Part shown: in pieces, positions 27,635-36,730 of the stretch | Position numbering within the stretch: position 1 is the first letter of the stretch | Layout: each line of letters starts with the position of its first letter | Assembly (NCBI GenBank): GCA_029938715.1 | Contig: JAOZUK010000001.1 | Coordinates: 31,267 to 95,266 of the forward strand | Direction: 5' to 3' | Origin: Bacteroidales bacterium | GTDB lineage: Bacteria > Bacteroidota > Bacteroidia > Bacteroidales > GCA-2748055 | Length of the DNA: 64,000 nt | Made by a program: the position numbers and the translations under genes | The notes under the pieces: model-generated | What the model was told of the DNA's origin: nothing | Databases searched by the model: none | Seen by the model: the letters and a program-made list of their open reading frames with translations, nothing else

Positions 27635-29265
27635 AACACCCTTGAATTAATGATGAGATCTGCGAACAATGAGAGCTTAAAATCCAGCGAGTAGTCCGAG
27701 TAGAGTTTCACATCTTTGCTTCCCAACTCAGAGGTATTCATACGTGCATGAACCTGCAAATAGCGAATCTCTTCAAACTTGCCCAGCTTTTCAGCAGGAA
27801 AAATGGCTGTATTTTCCTCTTCTCCTGCCTGGATCAACTTACCCTCCTGGTCTACCTCAGAGGCCGCCAGTAAAACCTGGTTATCTCCAAAAACAGAATC
27901 CAGAACCTGGTAGAATTCATCCAGCAGATATACCTGAAGATCAAGTTTAATTGGCAACTCATTGACTGTACTCATAGTAAGGTTCACCTGCCGAATCATG
28001 CTTGTATCAATCCCCTGATCACCCATCTCAAATTCTATAGTATCTTCCAAAGCAATCACGGTCGACCGAAAGTCAAGGGGAAGAAGAAACTCTATTTCAA
28101 TGATAAGCCGGCTGGTATCCAGCACGAAATGCGATTCATCCCCTGTTCCCTCCTGAGTTCTGCCGGATACCTTGTAAGAAAGAGAGGTGGGTCCAACAGC
28201 CAGTAATTCGTTAAAGTTGCTGGTCTCCCGGTTGATATGGAATTCCTCACTTACTGCACTCCCGATTTGGGTCATGCCAGGTGCAGGAACCATAAATGGA
28301 TGCCCTTCATAGAACTCCAGCGTTACAGATGATCCGTCCGTTCCGTTGGAAATTGCACTGTCCATCGTAATTACAAGGGGAACACCCACAGAATTGGTTA
28401 TCCATACATTGATGCGGGGATCGGCAAACTTCACCGCGGCCAGTTCCGGATTCTCAGTGTAAAAGGGAATCTCAATGGAGCCACGTTCTGTAAATACGTT
28501 CCTGGAATCGATATATCCAAATAGGCTGTAGAAACCCATGTCCAGGAAATTCAAATCAATTTGACATATATCGTCAGGATCCACCGGATTGCCAGAGTTG
28601 GTCAGCACCAGGTCAAAATCGATCTGAATTACATTGGAATCACCCTTCTCAAAAGTTTCAATATAGTAGTAGTCAGTAAGAACCCTACCAGAATCTTCAA
28701 ATACTCCACTCTCATCACTACACACCAGTGTAACAAAAAATGGTTCTCCCCGGGGATCAAGAATCTGCTCACTGCTGATATTTACATATCCATTGTGTTT
28801 AAATGAACTCATTACCTCGAGCAGGATCTCTCCTCCCTTGATCCGAATGCTATCCACCCGGTCGTCCCCATCAAGCTGGATTGCGATAATCTTATTTTTC
28901 AGAAAATGCACAATGTCTCCCGGATTACTCTCTGTAAACTCCGGAATATTTACATCGGCGGATAGATAGGTCTCGGTATAGACAGCATTGGGAATATCCT
29001 CTATGGTGTCGGCCATCACATTTACCACTGTATCGGAGTAAGCAAGATAGATCAGTCCATCATCAAATTCGCGGGCATAACCTGCCGAATCCACATATTC
29101 AACAATGTCGCCTATGTTCAAAGAACCATAAAACAGAGGGGCTATCAGTTCCGGATGGATCTCAACCTCATCCGAGAGCTTATCTAGATTAAAATACTCC
29201 TTCTGACAATTGGTTAGCAGAAGTGCGCCTGCCATCAGGAACAGTATACCGAGTTGACGCTTCAT
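27631..29265 (-). CDS. Large lipoprotein of unknown function
   Basis: 544 residues with a lipoprotein signal peptide (LGILFLMAGALLLTNC, Cys ~20) and then QKEYFNLDKLSDEVEIHPE. The body is beta-rich and acidic, with repeated strand-turn patterns and no Cys beyond the N-terminus except one mid-protein. I recognise no named domain; the pattern of DTxIxDIxN segments is reminiscent of other Bacteroidota surface lipoproteins. It overlaps the barrel gene by 4 bases and follows the 919-residue gene after 3 bases. The three are probably made together and may form an outer-membrane complex (inference). Confidence 0.72.
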   Translation of the reverse strand: MKRQLGILFLMAGALLLTNCQKEYFNLDKLSDEVEIHPELIAPLFYGSLNIGDIVEYVDSAGYAREFDDGLIYLAYSDTVVNVMADTIEDIPNAVYTETYLSADVNIPEFTESNPGDIVHFLKNKIIAIQLDGDDRVDSIRIKGGEILLEVMSSFKHNGYVNISSEQILDPRGEPFFVTLVCSDESGVFEDSGRVLTDYYYIETFEKGDSNVIQIDFDLVLTNSGNPVDPDDICQIDLNFLDMGFYSLFGYIDSRNVFTERGSIEIPFYTENPELAAVKFADPRINVWITNSVGVPLVITMDSAISNGTDGSSVTLEFYEGHPFMVPAPGMTQIGSAVSEEFHINRETSNFNELLAVGPTSLSYKVSGRTQEGTGDESHFVLDTSRLIIEIEFLLPLDFRSTVIALEDTIEFEMGDQGIDTSMIRQVNLTMSTVNELPIKLDLQVYLLDEFYQVLDSVFGDNQVLLAASEVDQEGKLIQAGEEENTAIFPAEKLGKFEEIRYLQVHARMNTSELGSKDVKLYSDYSLDFKLSLFADLIINSRVL

Positions 29266-29268
29266 GAT

Positions 29269-32028
29269 TTATTCAATTGAATAGTTGTATAAAAAGTTAT
29301 TTGTGCTTCCCACGATCAGATTGAACCTGCTGTCTGATCCTGCAAAATAGCCTATACTAAACCTGGTTGATCCCTCCAGCGGAAATCCTTCATAAAGCGA
29401 TCCGTCTGAATTGACCAGGTAAATCCTGTTCCGGGAGCGGTCTGAAATTCCAATTTTAACATCTGAGGGCGAAAATTTATATATATCGGGCATCTCACTG
29501 ATCTTTCCCCTTACCCTGTAACTAAACAGCCGTTTCCCATCCTGGAGCAATACAGTTAACTCATCTCCATCGGCTATAATAAATTCAGGAATTCCATCTT
29601 TATTCAGATCTCCCATCCTGAAAAAATGATCGTTGGATACCTCCAGTTTAAGAAGTTCCGAAACAGTTCCATCCATATATACCGCTCTTACGCTCCCTGA
29701 TGTGTCTGTGGAGATCCACCTGGGTTTCTCTTCCCTCAGATTCATATCCAGGGCGACAGGGTTCCGGGGAGAAAATGCGATGCGCTCCTTCACCTTGATG
29801 CGCTCCTTACCTCGCCTGTCCAGAAAATAGCTTCTGTTCCTATCAGATAACACGATATAATCCTTTTCTCTGATTCTGAAATGCTGAATCTCACCCGTCA
29901 CAACTGACTCGGTTTTCCCAAACTTCCAACCGGTGAGCAGATTCCCCTCAATATCATACACGTAGATTTTGCGATCTTCCGCTGCCACAAACAGCCTGTA
30001 ATCCCTGCTTTTATCATAGTCAAATAATGCCATGGCATTGGTTGCATTGGACCTGAGTGAAATGGGATATCGCTCCACATAATTCCCATTCCTGTCGATC
30101 AAATGGATCTTTTCCGGGGTATTAAAGAGAAACTGCAACCTTCCATTTTTATAAAAATCCACCTGATGAATGGTTCCCATAATGGGCCCGTCCAGAGGTA
30201 ATTTCCAGAGAATCCTTCCTGTACTGTTGATCAGGTAAACGCGGTGAGCCTCATCCTGGACCATGATCTCCTTCTCTGAAGTGTTGTGATTTACTACGAG
30301 TACCGGTTTGGTGGCTGCTGAGGAATCCAGTAGACTCTCCCAGACTGTCAGCGCTTTCTCCTTGATATGAGAGGTATACTTTAAGCTGACACTTTGATAA
30401 TAGAGGCGATCCTCTGTACTGTATTGAACCACAACACCTGGAATTCTTCGCAGGAACAACTCCAGTGGCCCTAACTTTTCCAAAGCTCTCCCGCTCAGCA
30501 GCTCCTGCTTATAATCCAAGAAACTGAATGGCTTTAAGAATAAGGTGATATTACTTCTGTTAGAGAGGTAATCTGACATCTCTTTGTAGACCGGATCACT
30601 TATAAATGTTTTGTGAAGTACATTCTGGTAGATCACCCTGGATATGGCATCAACGGAGGGTCCAAATATCAGATAGTTCTCAAACACCGTAAAATAGCTA
30701 TTGAACATACGTGCTACAGGTGTTCCTCTGAAGAATGGGTCGGGCAAACTGTAAATATTAAAACTGGTCTGGCTATCCAGCCGGTATACATGCCGCAGTG
30801 AATTCATATCAAAGGAGTTGACCTGAAGATATTGCTCCACCCACCTCATCACAACCTCCATGGTTTCGCTGCGACTTCTGGTTTCAATAACCAACAACTC
30901 ATCTTCGGTTTTCTCAGTTATACCTTCCATGGCAAACCAGGCCATTTCATCATCCATAATGGTTGCCAGATCTTCAATAGGATCTATACCATACACCTTA
31001 TCTAATCGCTGCAATTCAACCTCAATTTCCGACCCATGGCTAAGTCCCATCAAATAGGGGGTGATCTGTGCCCTGAACTTGGCCTGGTCACTTATACCCA
31101 GGTGCAGAAAATAGTTGATTCCTGAGGGTAATATTTCATGGATCTCCATCCTCACAGGCGATTGATCGGAGAATGCGCCAAGGAAAAAAGGAGCATTTGG
31201 ATCCGAGTAAGTCATTCCATTGAGAATGAAAGCATCCTTTTTAATGTCCAGATCCAATTCTCCCCACGAGGCAAGTTTCGAAAACAATCTGAGGATTTCC
31301 CAACGGGATTCGTCAATTACCGGATAAAACAGTTGTGGTAATCTTTCATAGTTAACATATACATTGGCATGGACATATCGTCCCTCTGTCTCCTTCACCA
31401 TGCTCAATCCCAGCTCTTCGGTAAGATCACTCTCATCATGTATGGTACGAATGGATTGCTCCACCAGCATGGAGGATGAGCTTAACAGGCATAAACCGTT
31501 AATAGAACCAAACGTAAATTTTCCTGGAATAAGGCCTGGCTCCCCGGAAACATCATGCAAAGTTTCCGCCTCATATTTCCTGCTGTTAATCATGGCCTTC
31601 TCCTCCAGCAGGGAGATCATCAAATGATCAAATTCGTTTTCGCTGTACGAATCGGAATATTTCAGATAGAAGAGCGGCACAAGCTGCTCTTTACCCACCA
31701 GGTGAATAGAGAAGTGTAACCCCTCCTTTAAAAGAAGTTCTTTCAATGGCTCCGATGAATTAACCTGTGCCAGTGCGATTTGAAGCAAAGAATCCAGTTC
31801 AGTCTGGCCTGTAGTATTTATAAAGTCTTTCCAGATCCTGTTCCCGGCCAGAAATGATTCTGTCAGGTACTCGAAATCAATATCCTCTACAAAGAGGATG
31901 GCGTCCTCAGGGACTGCTTCCAATATTTCAATGGGGCTGATTTTATCAAATCTGCTCAGCAGGAATACAAGGATCAATGCAACACAAACCACAGCAAACA
32001 GCCCACCATATATAATACGCTTCAACAT
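29269..32028 (-). CDS. Membrane-anchored periplasmic protein: DUF3352-like N-terminal half and C-terminal propeller-like repeats
   Basis: 919 residues. One N-terminal membrane helix (IIYGGLFAVVCVALILVFLL) is followed by a long domain beginning ILEAVPEDAILFVEDIDFEY; the 'P-x-DAIxFV' opening and repeated LFLKPFSF-type segments recall DUF3352 proteins. From ~residue 590 the sequence becomes blade-like, with ILWKLPLDGPIMGTIHQVDF, FNTPEKIHLIDRNG and MGDLNKDGIPEFIIADGDEL, the last an FG-GAP/VCBS-type DxNxDGxxE calcium-loop pattern. A scaffold or envelope-assembly role is inference. It is the first gene of the minus-strand operon; 32029-32175 separates it from the divergent TonB receptor. Confidence 0.72.
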   Translation of the reverse strand: MLKRIIYGGLFAVVCVALILVFLLSRFDKISPIEILEAVPEDAILFVEDIDFEYLTESFLAGNRIWKDFINTTGQTELDSLLQIALAQVNSSEPLKELLLKEGLHFSIHLVGKEQLVPLFYLKYSDSYSENEFDHLMISLLEEKAMINSRKYEAETLHDVSGEPGLIPGKFTFGSINGLCLLSSSSMLVEQSIRTIHDESDLTEELGLSMVKETEGRYVHANVYVNYERLPQLFYPVIDESRWEILRLFSKLASWGELDLDIKKDAFILNGMTYSDPNAPFFLGAFSDQSPVRMEIHEILPSGINYFLHLGISDQAKFRAQITPYLMGLSHGSEIEVELQRLDKVYGIDPIEDLATIMDDEMAWFAMEGITEKTEDELLVIETRSRSETMEVVMRWVEQYLQVNSFDMNSLRHVYRLDSQTSFNIYSLPDPFFRGTPVARMFNSYFTVFENYLIFGPSVDAISRVIYQNVLHKTFISDPVYKEMSDYLSNRSNITLFLKPFSFLDYKQELLSGRALEKLGPLELFLRRIPGVVVQYSTEDRLYYQSVSLKYTSHIKEKALTVWESLLDSSAATKPVLVVNHNTSEKEIMVQDEAHRVYLINSTGRILWKLPLDGPIMGTIHQVDFYKNGRLQFLFNTPEKIHLIDRNGNYVERYPISLRSNATNAMALFDYDKSRDYRLFVAAEDRKIYVYDIEGNLLTGWKFGKTESVVTGEIQHFRIREKDYIVLSDRNRSYFLDRRGKERIKVKERIAFSPRNPVALDMNLREEKPRWISTDTSGSVRAVYMDGTVSELLKLEVSNDHFFRMGDLNKDGIPEFIIADGDELTVLLQDGKRLFSYRVRGKISEMPDIYKFSPSDVKIGISDRSRNRIYLVNSDGSLYEGFPLEGSTRFSIGYFAGSDSRFNLIVGSTNNFLYNYSIE

Positions 32029-32151
32029 ACCAGATTGGTTTAACCCAAAAATATAAATTTCACAAGCAGGTTAGCGGGAAAATTACCAACACTTCCGCTA
32101 CTTGTCCACAAGGGATTCAGGTCAAAACCATTATTGGTACAGTTTTTGCTT

Positions 32152-32159
32152 TACTTTTG
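32152..32159 (+). promoter_or_regulatory. Candidate -7 element of the TonB-dependent receptor gene
   Basis: TACTTTTG matches TAnnTTTG and ends 16 bases before the chosen ATG at 32176. A TTG at 32134-32136 lies 15 bases upstream, shorter than the usual ~19. The overlapping text TTGGTACA-N4-TTGC (32134-32149) also resembles a sigma-54 -24/-12 element with one mismatch in the -24 block, so the promoter class is uncertain. Confidence 0.4.
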
Positions 32160-32175
32160 CGTATTTTTTAATCCC

Positions 32176-34566
32176 ATGCTTTTTCGTACCCTATTCATAA
32201 TTAGCACGTTAATTTCAACTCTGCAGCTATATGGGCAACAGGTTCAGGTAATCAGCTCTTCGGACCGGTCCGCCATTGAACATGTAGCGGTATACAATAC
32301 CACCCGGGAAAGATCAGCCCTTACCGACTCCCTGGGGATGATCGACCTGCGCATTTTCCCCATGACAGATACCATTGTCTTTCAGCATCCCTCCTTTGTA
32401 AACCGTCAATTCAGCCACCAACAAATTACCGATCAGTCCACAATTGTTCTTCACAGAAAACGGATTTTAATCGATGAGTATGTCATCTCAGCTTCGAAAT
32501 CGAGGGAGAGCAAGCTGATTATTCCCAACATGGTGGATGTGATTGAAGAGAAAGAACTTAAAGAATCCACAGGGCTAACCGCTGCAGAGATTCTGGAAGG
32601 AACGGGTAACATCATGGTGCAAAAAACACAGGGAGGAGGGGGAAGTCCAATTCTTCGTGGTTTTGAGGCCAATAAGATCCTTCTTGTGCTGGATGGGGTC
32701 AGGCTGAACAACGCCATCTATCGCAACGGGCACCTGCAGAATTCCATCACCATCGATCATGCCATTCTGAACAGAACCGAGATCATTTTCGGACCCTCAT
32801 CCATTATGTATGGGAGCGATGCCCTGGGGGGAGTTATCCACTACTATACAAAGGATCCTGAACTGGGCCGAGCCGACTCCACAAAGATGAATCTACAGGC
32901 TTATGTGCAATATGCAACAGCAGTAAAAGGGAAAACCGGTCACCTCGACTTCTCCCTGGGAAGAAAGCACTGGGGATTTCTAACCAGTGTTACCTATAAA
33001 GACCTGGGAGATATCCGTATTGGTGAACGGCGAAGCCCCTATCTGGGAGATTGGGGTAAAGTTATGCACTATGTGGACCAGGTGAATGGAGTGGATTCCA
33101 CCCTGGCCAACGAAAATACACTGATCCAGAAGAATACTGGTTACAGCCAGCTTGACCTTCTACAAAAGATACGATATACACCCTCCCAGTATGTGGACTG
33201 GGTGCTCAACCTTCAGTATTCCACATCGTCGAATATCGACCGGCTCGACAAACTGAACGATTACAGTGGGGAGAACCTGAAATATGCCTCCTGGTATTAT
33301 GGACCCCAGGAAAGGCTGCTTATTTCCCTGAAAAATGTTGTAAAAAAAGACAACTGGCTATTCACCAACATGACCTCCATAGTGGCCTTCCAAAATGTGG
33401 ATGAAGATCGCAACTCGCGTAATTTCAGGAACGAAGAGCTACTCACACAGCTGGAGAATGTGAAGGTGTTAAGCTTGAATGTGGACCTGCTGAAGATCTG
33501 GGGAGTCAACCATAAACTGAATTATGGGGTGGAGGTCAATCAAAACCGGGTGGGATCTCAGGCATGGTATGAGAACATCCATACCGGGAAAAGAGATTCC
33601 GCCCAGACCCGTTACCCCGAGGGGGGCAGTGAAACCTTGAGCGCTTCAGCATATGCCAGTTACAAATGGATCTTACATAAAAAACTGGTGCTGAACGGGG
33701 GGGGCAGATACAACTGGGGCCAGTTGACCTCCCTGTTTGACAATCCTTTGCTTAATTATGACCGGATCCATATCAATCATGGGGCCCTTACAGGCAGTTT
33801 AGGACTGGTCTATAAACCATCGGACCGCTGGCAGCTAAACACCATTCTCTCTACCGGATTCAGAAATCCCAATGTGGATGACTATGGTAAAGTAAGGGCT
33901 AAAGACGATTTCGTTATCGTTCCCAATCCTGACATCTCCCCCGAGTATACCTACAATGCAGAGCTTGGAATAAGCCGGATTGTGGAGGGTTACATAAAGA
34001 TCGAGGTGGTGGGTTACTACAGCTTTCTGAAAGATGCCATTGTGCGAACCAATTACCAGTTAAATGGCGAAGACTCTCTCTTTTACGATGGCGATACCTA
34101 CAAAATAACAACCAATTACAATGCAGGAGAGGCCTATATTTATGGCGCTTCACTGGGGGTGACGGCCAACCTGAATAAAAGCATCCTTCTGAAGGGAACC
34201 CTCAACTATACACGGGGCTACAATCTGACAGATGATGTACCCCTGGGGCATATCCCCCCTCTGTTCGGACGCACCTCCCTCACATACAGAAAAAGCAGAT
34301 TCTTCATTGATACATATATGGTCTATCAGGGATGGAAGGATATTGAGGATTTCTCACCCTTTGGTGAAGATAATGAGGGTGAAGCCATGAAGTATGGCTT
34401 TCCTTCGTGGTGGACATTAAACATGAAAGCCGGTTTTGAAGTGCTGAAATATTTTGATCTTATGGTGGCTGTGGAAAACATCTTTGACCAGTTCTATAAA
34501 CCCTATGCCTCTGGCATAAGTGCACCCGGAAGAAACTTCATTTTCACAGCCAGGTTTACCATTTAA
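32176..34566 (+). CDS. TonB-dependent outer-membrane receptor (hemin/iron type)
   Basis: 796 residues. A signal peptide ([20 protein letters not shown]) is followed by a short carboxypeptidase-regulatory-like beta domain (~25-95), a plug domain ([40 protein letters not shown], then [18 protein letters not shown]) and a 22-strand barrel ending in an aromatic-rich [13 protein letters not shown]. The plug pattern with [16 protein letters not shown] is typical of hemoglobin/hemin-type receptors in Bacteroidota, but the ligand cannot be told from sequence. There is no SusD partner, so a glycan SusC role is unlikely. The start at 32176 gives a proper signal peptide; the longer frame does not. Confidence 0.9.
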   Translation: MLFRTLFIISTLISTLQLYGQQVQVISSSDRSAIEHVAVYNTTRERSALTDSLGMIDLRIFPMTDTIVFQHPSFVNRQFSHQQITDQSTIVLHRKRILIDEYVISASKSRESKLIIPNMVDVIEEKELKESTGLTAAEILEGTGNIMVQKTQGGGGSPILRGFEANKILLVLDGVRLNNAIYRNGHLQNSITIDHAILNRTEIIFGPSSIMYGSDALGGVIHYYTKDPELGRADSTKMNLQAYVQYATAVKGKTGHLDFSLGRKHWGFLTSVTYKDLGDIRIGERRSPYLGDWGKVMHYVDQVNGVDSTLANENTLIQKNTGYSQLDLLQKIRYTPSQYVDWVLNLQYSTSSNIDRLDKLNDYSGENLKYASWYYGPQERLLISLKNVVKKDNWLFTNMTSIVAFQNVDEDRNSRNFRNEELLTQLENVKVLSLNVDLLKIWGVNHKLNYGVEVNQNRVGSQAWYENIHTGKRDSAQTRYPEGGSETLSASAYASYKWILHKKLVLNGGGRYNWGQLTSLFDNPLLNYDRIHINHGALTGSLGLVYKPSDRWQLNTILSTGFRNPNVDDYGKVRAKDDFVIVPNPDISPEYTYNAELGISRIVEGYIKIEVVGYYSFLKDAIVRTNYQLNGEDSLFYDGDTYKITTNYNAGEAYIYGASLGVTANLNKSILLKGTLNYTRGYNLTDDVPLGHIPPLFGRTSLTYRKSRFFIDTYMVYQGWKDIEDFSPFGEDNEGEAMKYGFPSWWTLNMKAGFEVLKYFDLMVAVENIFDQFYKPYASGISAPGRNFIFTARFTI

Positions 34567-34606
34567 ACCTTTGTACAGGTCGGGCACATTTGGTATCTTT
34601 CAGGCA

Positions 34607-35284
34607 ATGCAAACAGTAAATCCAGTTATCGAAGAGGGGTGGAAAGAGATCCTGATGGATGAATTTCAATCAACCTACTTCAGTGAATTGAAGGCGTTCC
34701 TGGTGGAGGAGAAAAAGAGATACACCATCTATCCTCCTGGTAATCTTATATTTAACGCATTTCAACACACTCCCTTTGACCGGGTAAAAGCCGTTATCCT
34801 GGGACAGGATCCCTATCATGGAAAGGGCCAGGCACACGGGCTCTGCTTTTCGGTGCCCCCTGGAATTCCTGCACCACCCTCCCTGGTCAATATTTTCAAA
34901 GAGTTAAAGTCGGACCTGGGTATTCCGGTCCCCTCCCATGGCAACCTGGTCAAGTGGGCCGACCAGGGGGTCCTTTTACTCAATGCAACACTGACCGTAA
35001 GAGACAGCCAGGCAGGATCCCACCAAAAAAAGGGCTGGGAAACCTTCACAAACCGTGTGATTGAAAATATATCCAAACATAAATCAGGAATAGTTTTTCT
35101 ATTGTGGGGAAGGTACGCACAGGCCAAAGAAGCCCTTATTGATGGGAACAGGCACCTGGTCCTGAAATCGGCCCATCCCTCGCCCCTTTCCGCCTACAAT
35201 GGCTTTTTCGGCTGTAAACATTTCTCCAGGACCAACGAATACCTTGAACATCAGGCTAAATCAGAAATTGATTGGACACTGTAA
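34607..35284 (+). CDS. ung: Uracil-DNA glycosylase, family 1
   Basis: 225 residues. The catalytic water-activating Asp is in [20 protein letters not shown], the uracil-binding segment is [17 protein letters not shown], and the C-terminal His motif is [18 protein letters not shown]. These are the family 1 motifs; the only oddity is NATLTVR where NTVLTVR is usual. The enzyme removes uracil from DNA. The start is ATG 34607 ([16 protein letters not shown]); the longer frame overlaps the receptor gene. It follows that gene by 40 bases. Confidence 0.96.
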   Translation: MQTVNPVIEEGWKEILMDEFQSTYFSELKAFLVEEKKRYTIYPPGNLIFNAFQHTPFDRVKAVILGQDPYHGKGQAHGLCFSVPPGIPAPPSLVNIFKELKSDLGIPVPSHGNLVKWADQGVLLLNATLTVRDSQAGSHQKKGWETFTNRVIENISKHKSGIVFLLWGRYAQAKEALIDGNRHLVLKSAHPSPLSAYNGFFGCKHFSRTNEYLEHQAKSEIDWTL

Positions 35285-35289
35285 CCACT

Positions 35290-35305
35290 TTGGCACGCGA
35301 TTTGT
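35290..35305 (+). promoter_or_regulatory. Sigma-54-like promoter (-24/-12) after ung
   Basis: TTGGCACG-CGAT-TTGT matches the sigma-54 consensus TTGGCACG-N4-TTGC at every fixed position except the last base. The -24 GG and the -12 GT are separated by exactly 10 bases, as required. The expected start site is near 35317. Sigma-54 itself (rpoN) is encoded at 46.3-47.8 kb in this window. It directs transcription into a region with no gene. Confidence 0.5.
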
Positions 35306-35316
35306 ACCTATAAAAG

Positions 35317-35392
35317 TGACAGTTTATCCAATCATATTCCCTGACAAATTCGGGGCCAGGTCCGTCTCACACAGGCGGACTTTTATTTTTTT
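35317..35392 (+). ncRNA. Candidate ~75-nt small RNA
   Basis: The expected transcript from the sigma-54-like promoter would run to the intrinsic terminator at 35360-35392, giving about 75 nucleotides with two possible hairpins: a weak one (CCTG at ~35340 with CAGG at ~35357) and the terminator stem. It overlaps no gene on either strand. Promoter, length and terminator together suggest an sRNA; no homologue is recognised. Confidence 0.35.
35360..35392 (+). terminator. Intrinsic terminator
   Basis: GTCCG (35360-35364) pairs with CGGAC (35376-35380) around an 11-base loop and is followed at once by a T-rich run (TTTTATTTTTTT, 35381-35392). It would end both ung transcripts and the candidate small RNA. 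Confidence 0.7.
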
Positions 35393-35408
35393 ATCCCCTC
35401 AGGGATAA
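35391..35408. repeat. Perfect 7-bp hairpin with 4-base loop
   Basis: TTATCCC (35391-35397), loop CTCA, GGGATAA (35402-35408). It overlaps the end of the terminator T-run and the first bases of the long palindrome that follows, so the three structures are stacked end to end. Confidence 0.6.
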
Positions 35409-35516
35409 GTCACCCAATTCAATATCTCCAGGTTTTTCAACCGGTGCTGAAATCCTTTTCAAATAAAGGATTAAGGCACCTACGTTTAAAAACCTTCCGA
35501 TATTCTTGGGTGACTT
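35407..35516. repeat. Long imperfect inverted repeat, two arms of ~52 bases
   Basis: The left arm (35407-35458) and the right arm (35465-35516) are reverse complements over most of their length with a 6-base loop. Shared blocks are AAGTCACCCAA, AATATC, AGGTTTTT, GGTGC and AATCCTTT. Such a palindrome would extrude as a cruciform or fold as a strong RNA hairpin. It could be a MITE-like element or a structured RNA; it encodes no protein. Confidence 0.75.
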
Positions 35517-35534
35517 AGAATTGAGGAGATAAAA

Positions 35535-35590
35535 TGGGGGCGTTGAGATTTGGAATACTAAGAACAGTGACTATTTTCAACGCTCCCCCA
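35535..35590. repeat. GC-rich bulged hairpin
   Basis: TGGGGGCGTTGA (35535-35546) pairs with TCAACGCTCCCCCA (35577-35590) with a 2-base bulge and a 30-base loop. It lies between the long palindrome and the third hairpin. Confidence 0.6.
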
Positions 35591-35629
35591 CCAAACCCTT
35601 CTAAAATTACCTGGAGTATGTGTTAGTGA

Positions 35630-35667
35630 GCTACCTATAATCCTTTCTGCGAAAGGATTTCAGTAGC
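35630..35667. repeat. Hairpin related to the long palindrome
   Basis: GCTAC (35630-35634) and ATCCTTTC (35640-35647) pair with GAAAGGAT (35651-35658) and GTAGC (35663-35667) around a TGC loop. The segment GAAAGGATTTCAG is nearly the reverse complement of CTGAAATCCTTTTC in the left arm of the long palindrome (35447-35460), so the two elements share sequence. It sits just beyond the trpS stop. Confidence 0.6.
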
Positions 35668-35694
35668 GAACTAATATATACGGAAGGTGAACTG

Positions 35695-36684
35695 CTAGAA
35701 GGGTTTATACCCTATTATTTCGCGGACTTCCCGAACGGTTTTGGATGCACTCTCGCGTGCCTTTTCTGCACCCATTTTCACTACCTTTCTCAAATACTCG
35801 GAGTCATTATGGATGTCATTGATCCGTTCACGGATGGGAGTGGTGAAGTTGATTACATCCTCGGCCAGCTGTTTTTTCAGGTCCCCATAGCGTATGGAGC
35901 AGTTGTTGTAATTGTCGCGGAAATGCTGCACGGTATCGGGAGTGGAAAGCAAATCAAGAAGATAGAAGAGGTTGGCAATGGGTTCTGTCATGGGAGAATT
36001 GGGCTCCTGTGGCCCTGCATCGGTCACCGCGCGCATTACCTTTTTCCTGATCACTGAAGGTTCATCTGACAGATAGATCCCGTTTCCCTCACTTTTACCC
36101 ATCTTCCCGGTTCCATCCAGACCGGGGACTTTTACCAGTTTCTCTCCAAAATTGTAAGGCTCGGGCAACGTAAAATACTCCACTCCGTACATGTGATTAA
36201 AACGCCTGGCAAACTTGCGGGCCATCTCCAGGTTCTGCTCCTGATCCTTTCCCACCGGAACCTTATCTGCATTGTGAATGATGATATCGGCACACATCAG
36301 AACCGGATAGGTCAGAAGCCCTGCATTGATATTTTCCGGCTGTTTCCTGATCTTATCCTTGAAAGTGGTGGTGCGCTCCAGCTCACCCACATAGGCATTC
36401 ATATTCAGCAATAGATAGAGCTCGGAGATCTCGGGCACATCACTTTGAATGTAAAGCGTGGCCACCTCGGGGTCCAGTCCCGCTGCAAGGTATTCTGAAA
36501 TTACGGTACGAATGTTTTTATGAAGATTCTCGGGTGTGGGGTGTGTGGTCAGTGCATGATAATCAGCAACAAAAAAGTAACACCTGTTTTCGTGCTGCAT
36601 CTTTACAAAATTCTTAACCGCTCCAAAATAGTTGCCCAGGTGAAGGTTTCCGGTCGACCTGATTCCGCTTAATACTGTGTCCAT
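35695..36684 (-). CDS. trpS: Tryptophanyl-tRNA synthetase
   Basis: 329 residues of a class Ic aminoacyl-tRNA synthetase. The HIGH-type site is STGNLHLGNYFGAVKN (residues ~10-25); the KMSKS-type loop is LDGTGKMGKSEGNGIYLS. It charges tRNA-Trp. On the minus strand a TAGTTTTG -7 element ends only 4 bases before the ATG, so the mRNA may be leaderless. It is divergent from rbfA. Confidence 0.97.
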   Translation of the reverse strand: MDTVLSGIRSTGNLHLGNYFGAVKNFVKMQHENRCYFFVADYHALTTHPTPENLHKNIRTVISEYLAAGLDPEVATLYIQSDVPEISELYLLLNMNAYVGELERTTTFKDKIRKQPENINAGLLTYPVLMCADIIIHNADKVPVGKDQEQNLEMARKFARRFNHMYGVEYFTLPEPYNFGEKLVKVPGLDGTGKMGKSEGNGIYLSDEPSVIRKKVMRAVTDAGPQEPNSPMTEPIANLFYLLDLLSTPDTVQHFRDNYNNCSIRYGDLKKQLAEDVINFTTPIRERINDIHNDSEYLRKVVKMGAEKARESASKTVREVREIIGYKPF

Positions 36685-36688
36685 CGTG

Positions 36689-36725
36689 CAAAACTATAAA
36701 ATGTTATTGAAAAAACGTACTTTTG
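36689..36725. promoter_or_regulatory. Back-to-back -7 elements for trpS and rbfA placed next to the start codons
   Basis: Minus strand TAGTTTTG (36696-36689) ends 4 bases before the trpS ATG; plus strand TACTTTTG (36718-36725) ends 5 bases before the rbfA ATG. Both match TAnnTTTG exactly. If used, transcription would begin at or within a base or two of each start codon, giving leaderless mRNAs. A -33 TTG at normal spacing is not evident for either. Confidence 0.5.
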
Positions 36726-36730
36726 CCACC

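Larger units (their letters stand above)
35285..35694. other. Gene-free region of ~410 bases between ung and trpS
   Basis: No plausible protein gene. From left to right it holds a sigma-54-like promoter (35290-35305), an intrinsic terminator (35360-35392), a perfect 7-bp hairpin (35391-35408), a 110-base imperfect palindrome (35407-35516), a bulged GC-rich hairpin (35535-35590) and a third hairpin (35630-35667). Each is described separately. Both flanking genes end here (convergent), so the density of structure is not explained by their termination alone. Confidence 0.8.

Noticed and set aside
32134..32149. Sigma-54 promoter for the TonB-dependent receptor
   Set aside because: The -24 block has a T in place of the conserved C, and an exact standard -7 element overlaps the site, which is the simpler explanation.
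35535..35590. Integron attC site
   Set aside because: The stem has GTTGA/TCAAC at its inner end, but the R/L box layout and spacer bases of attC are absent, and there is no integrase or cassette array.
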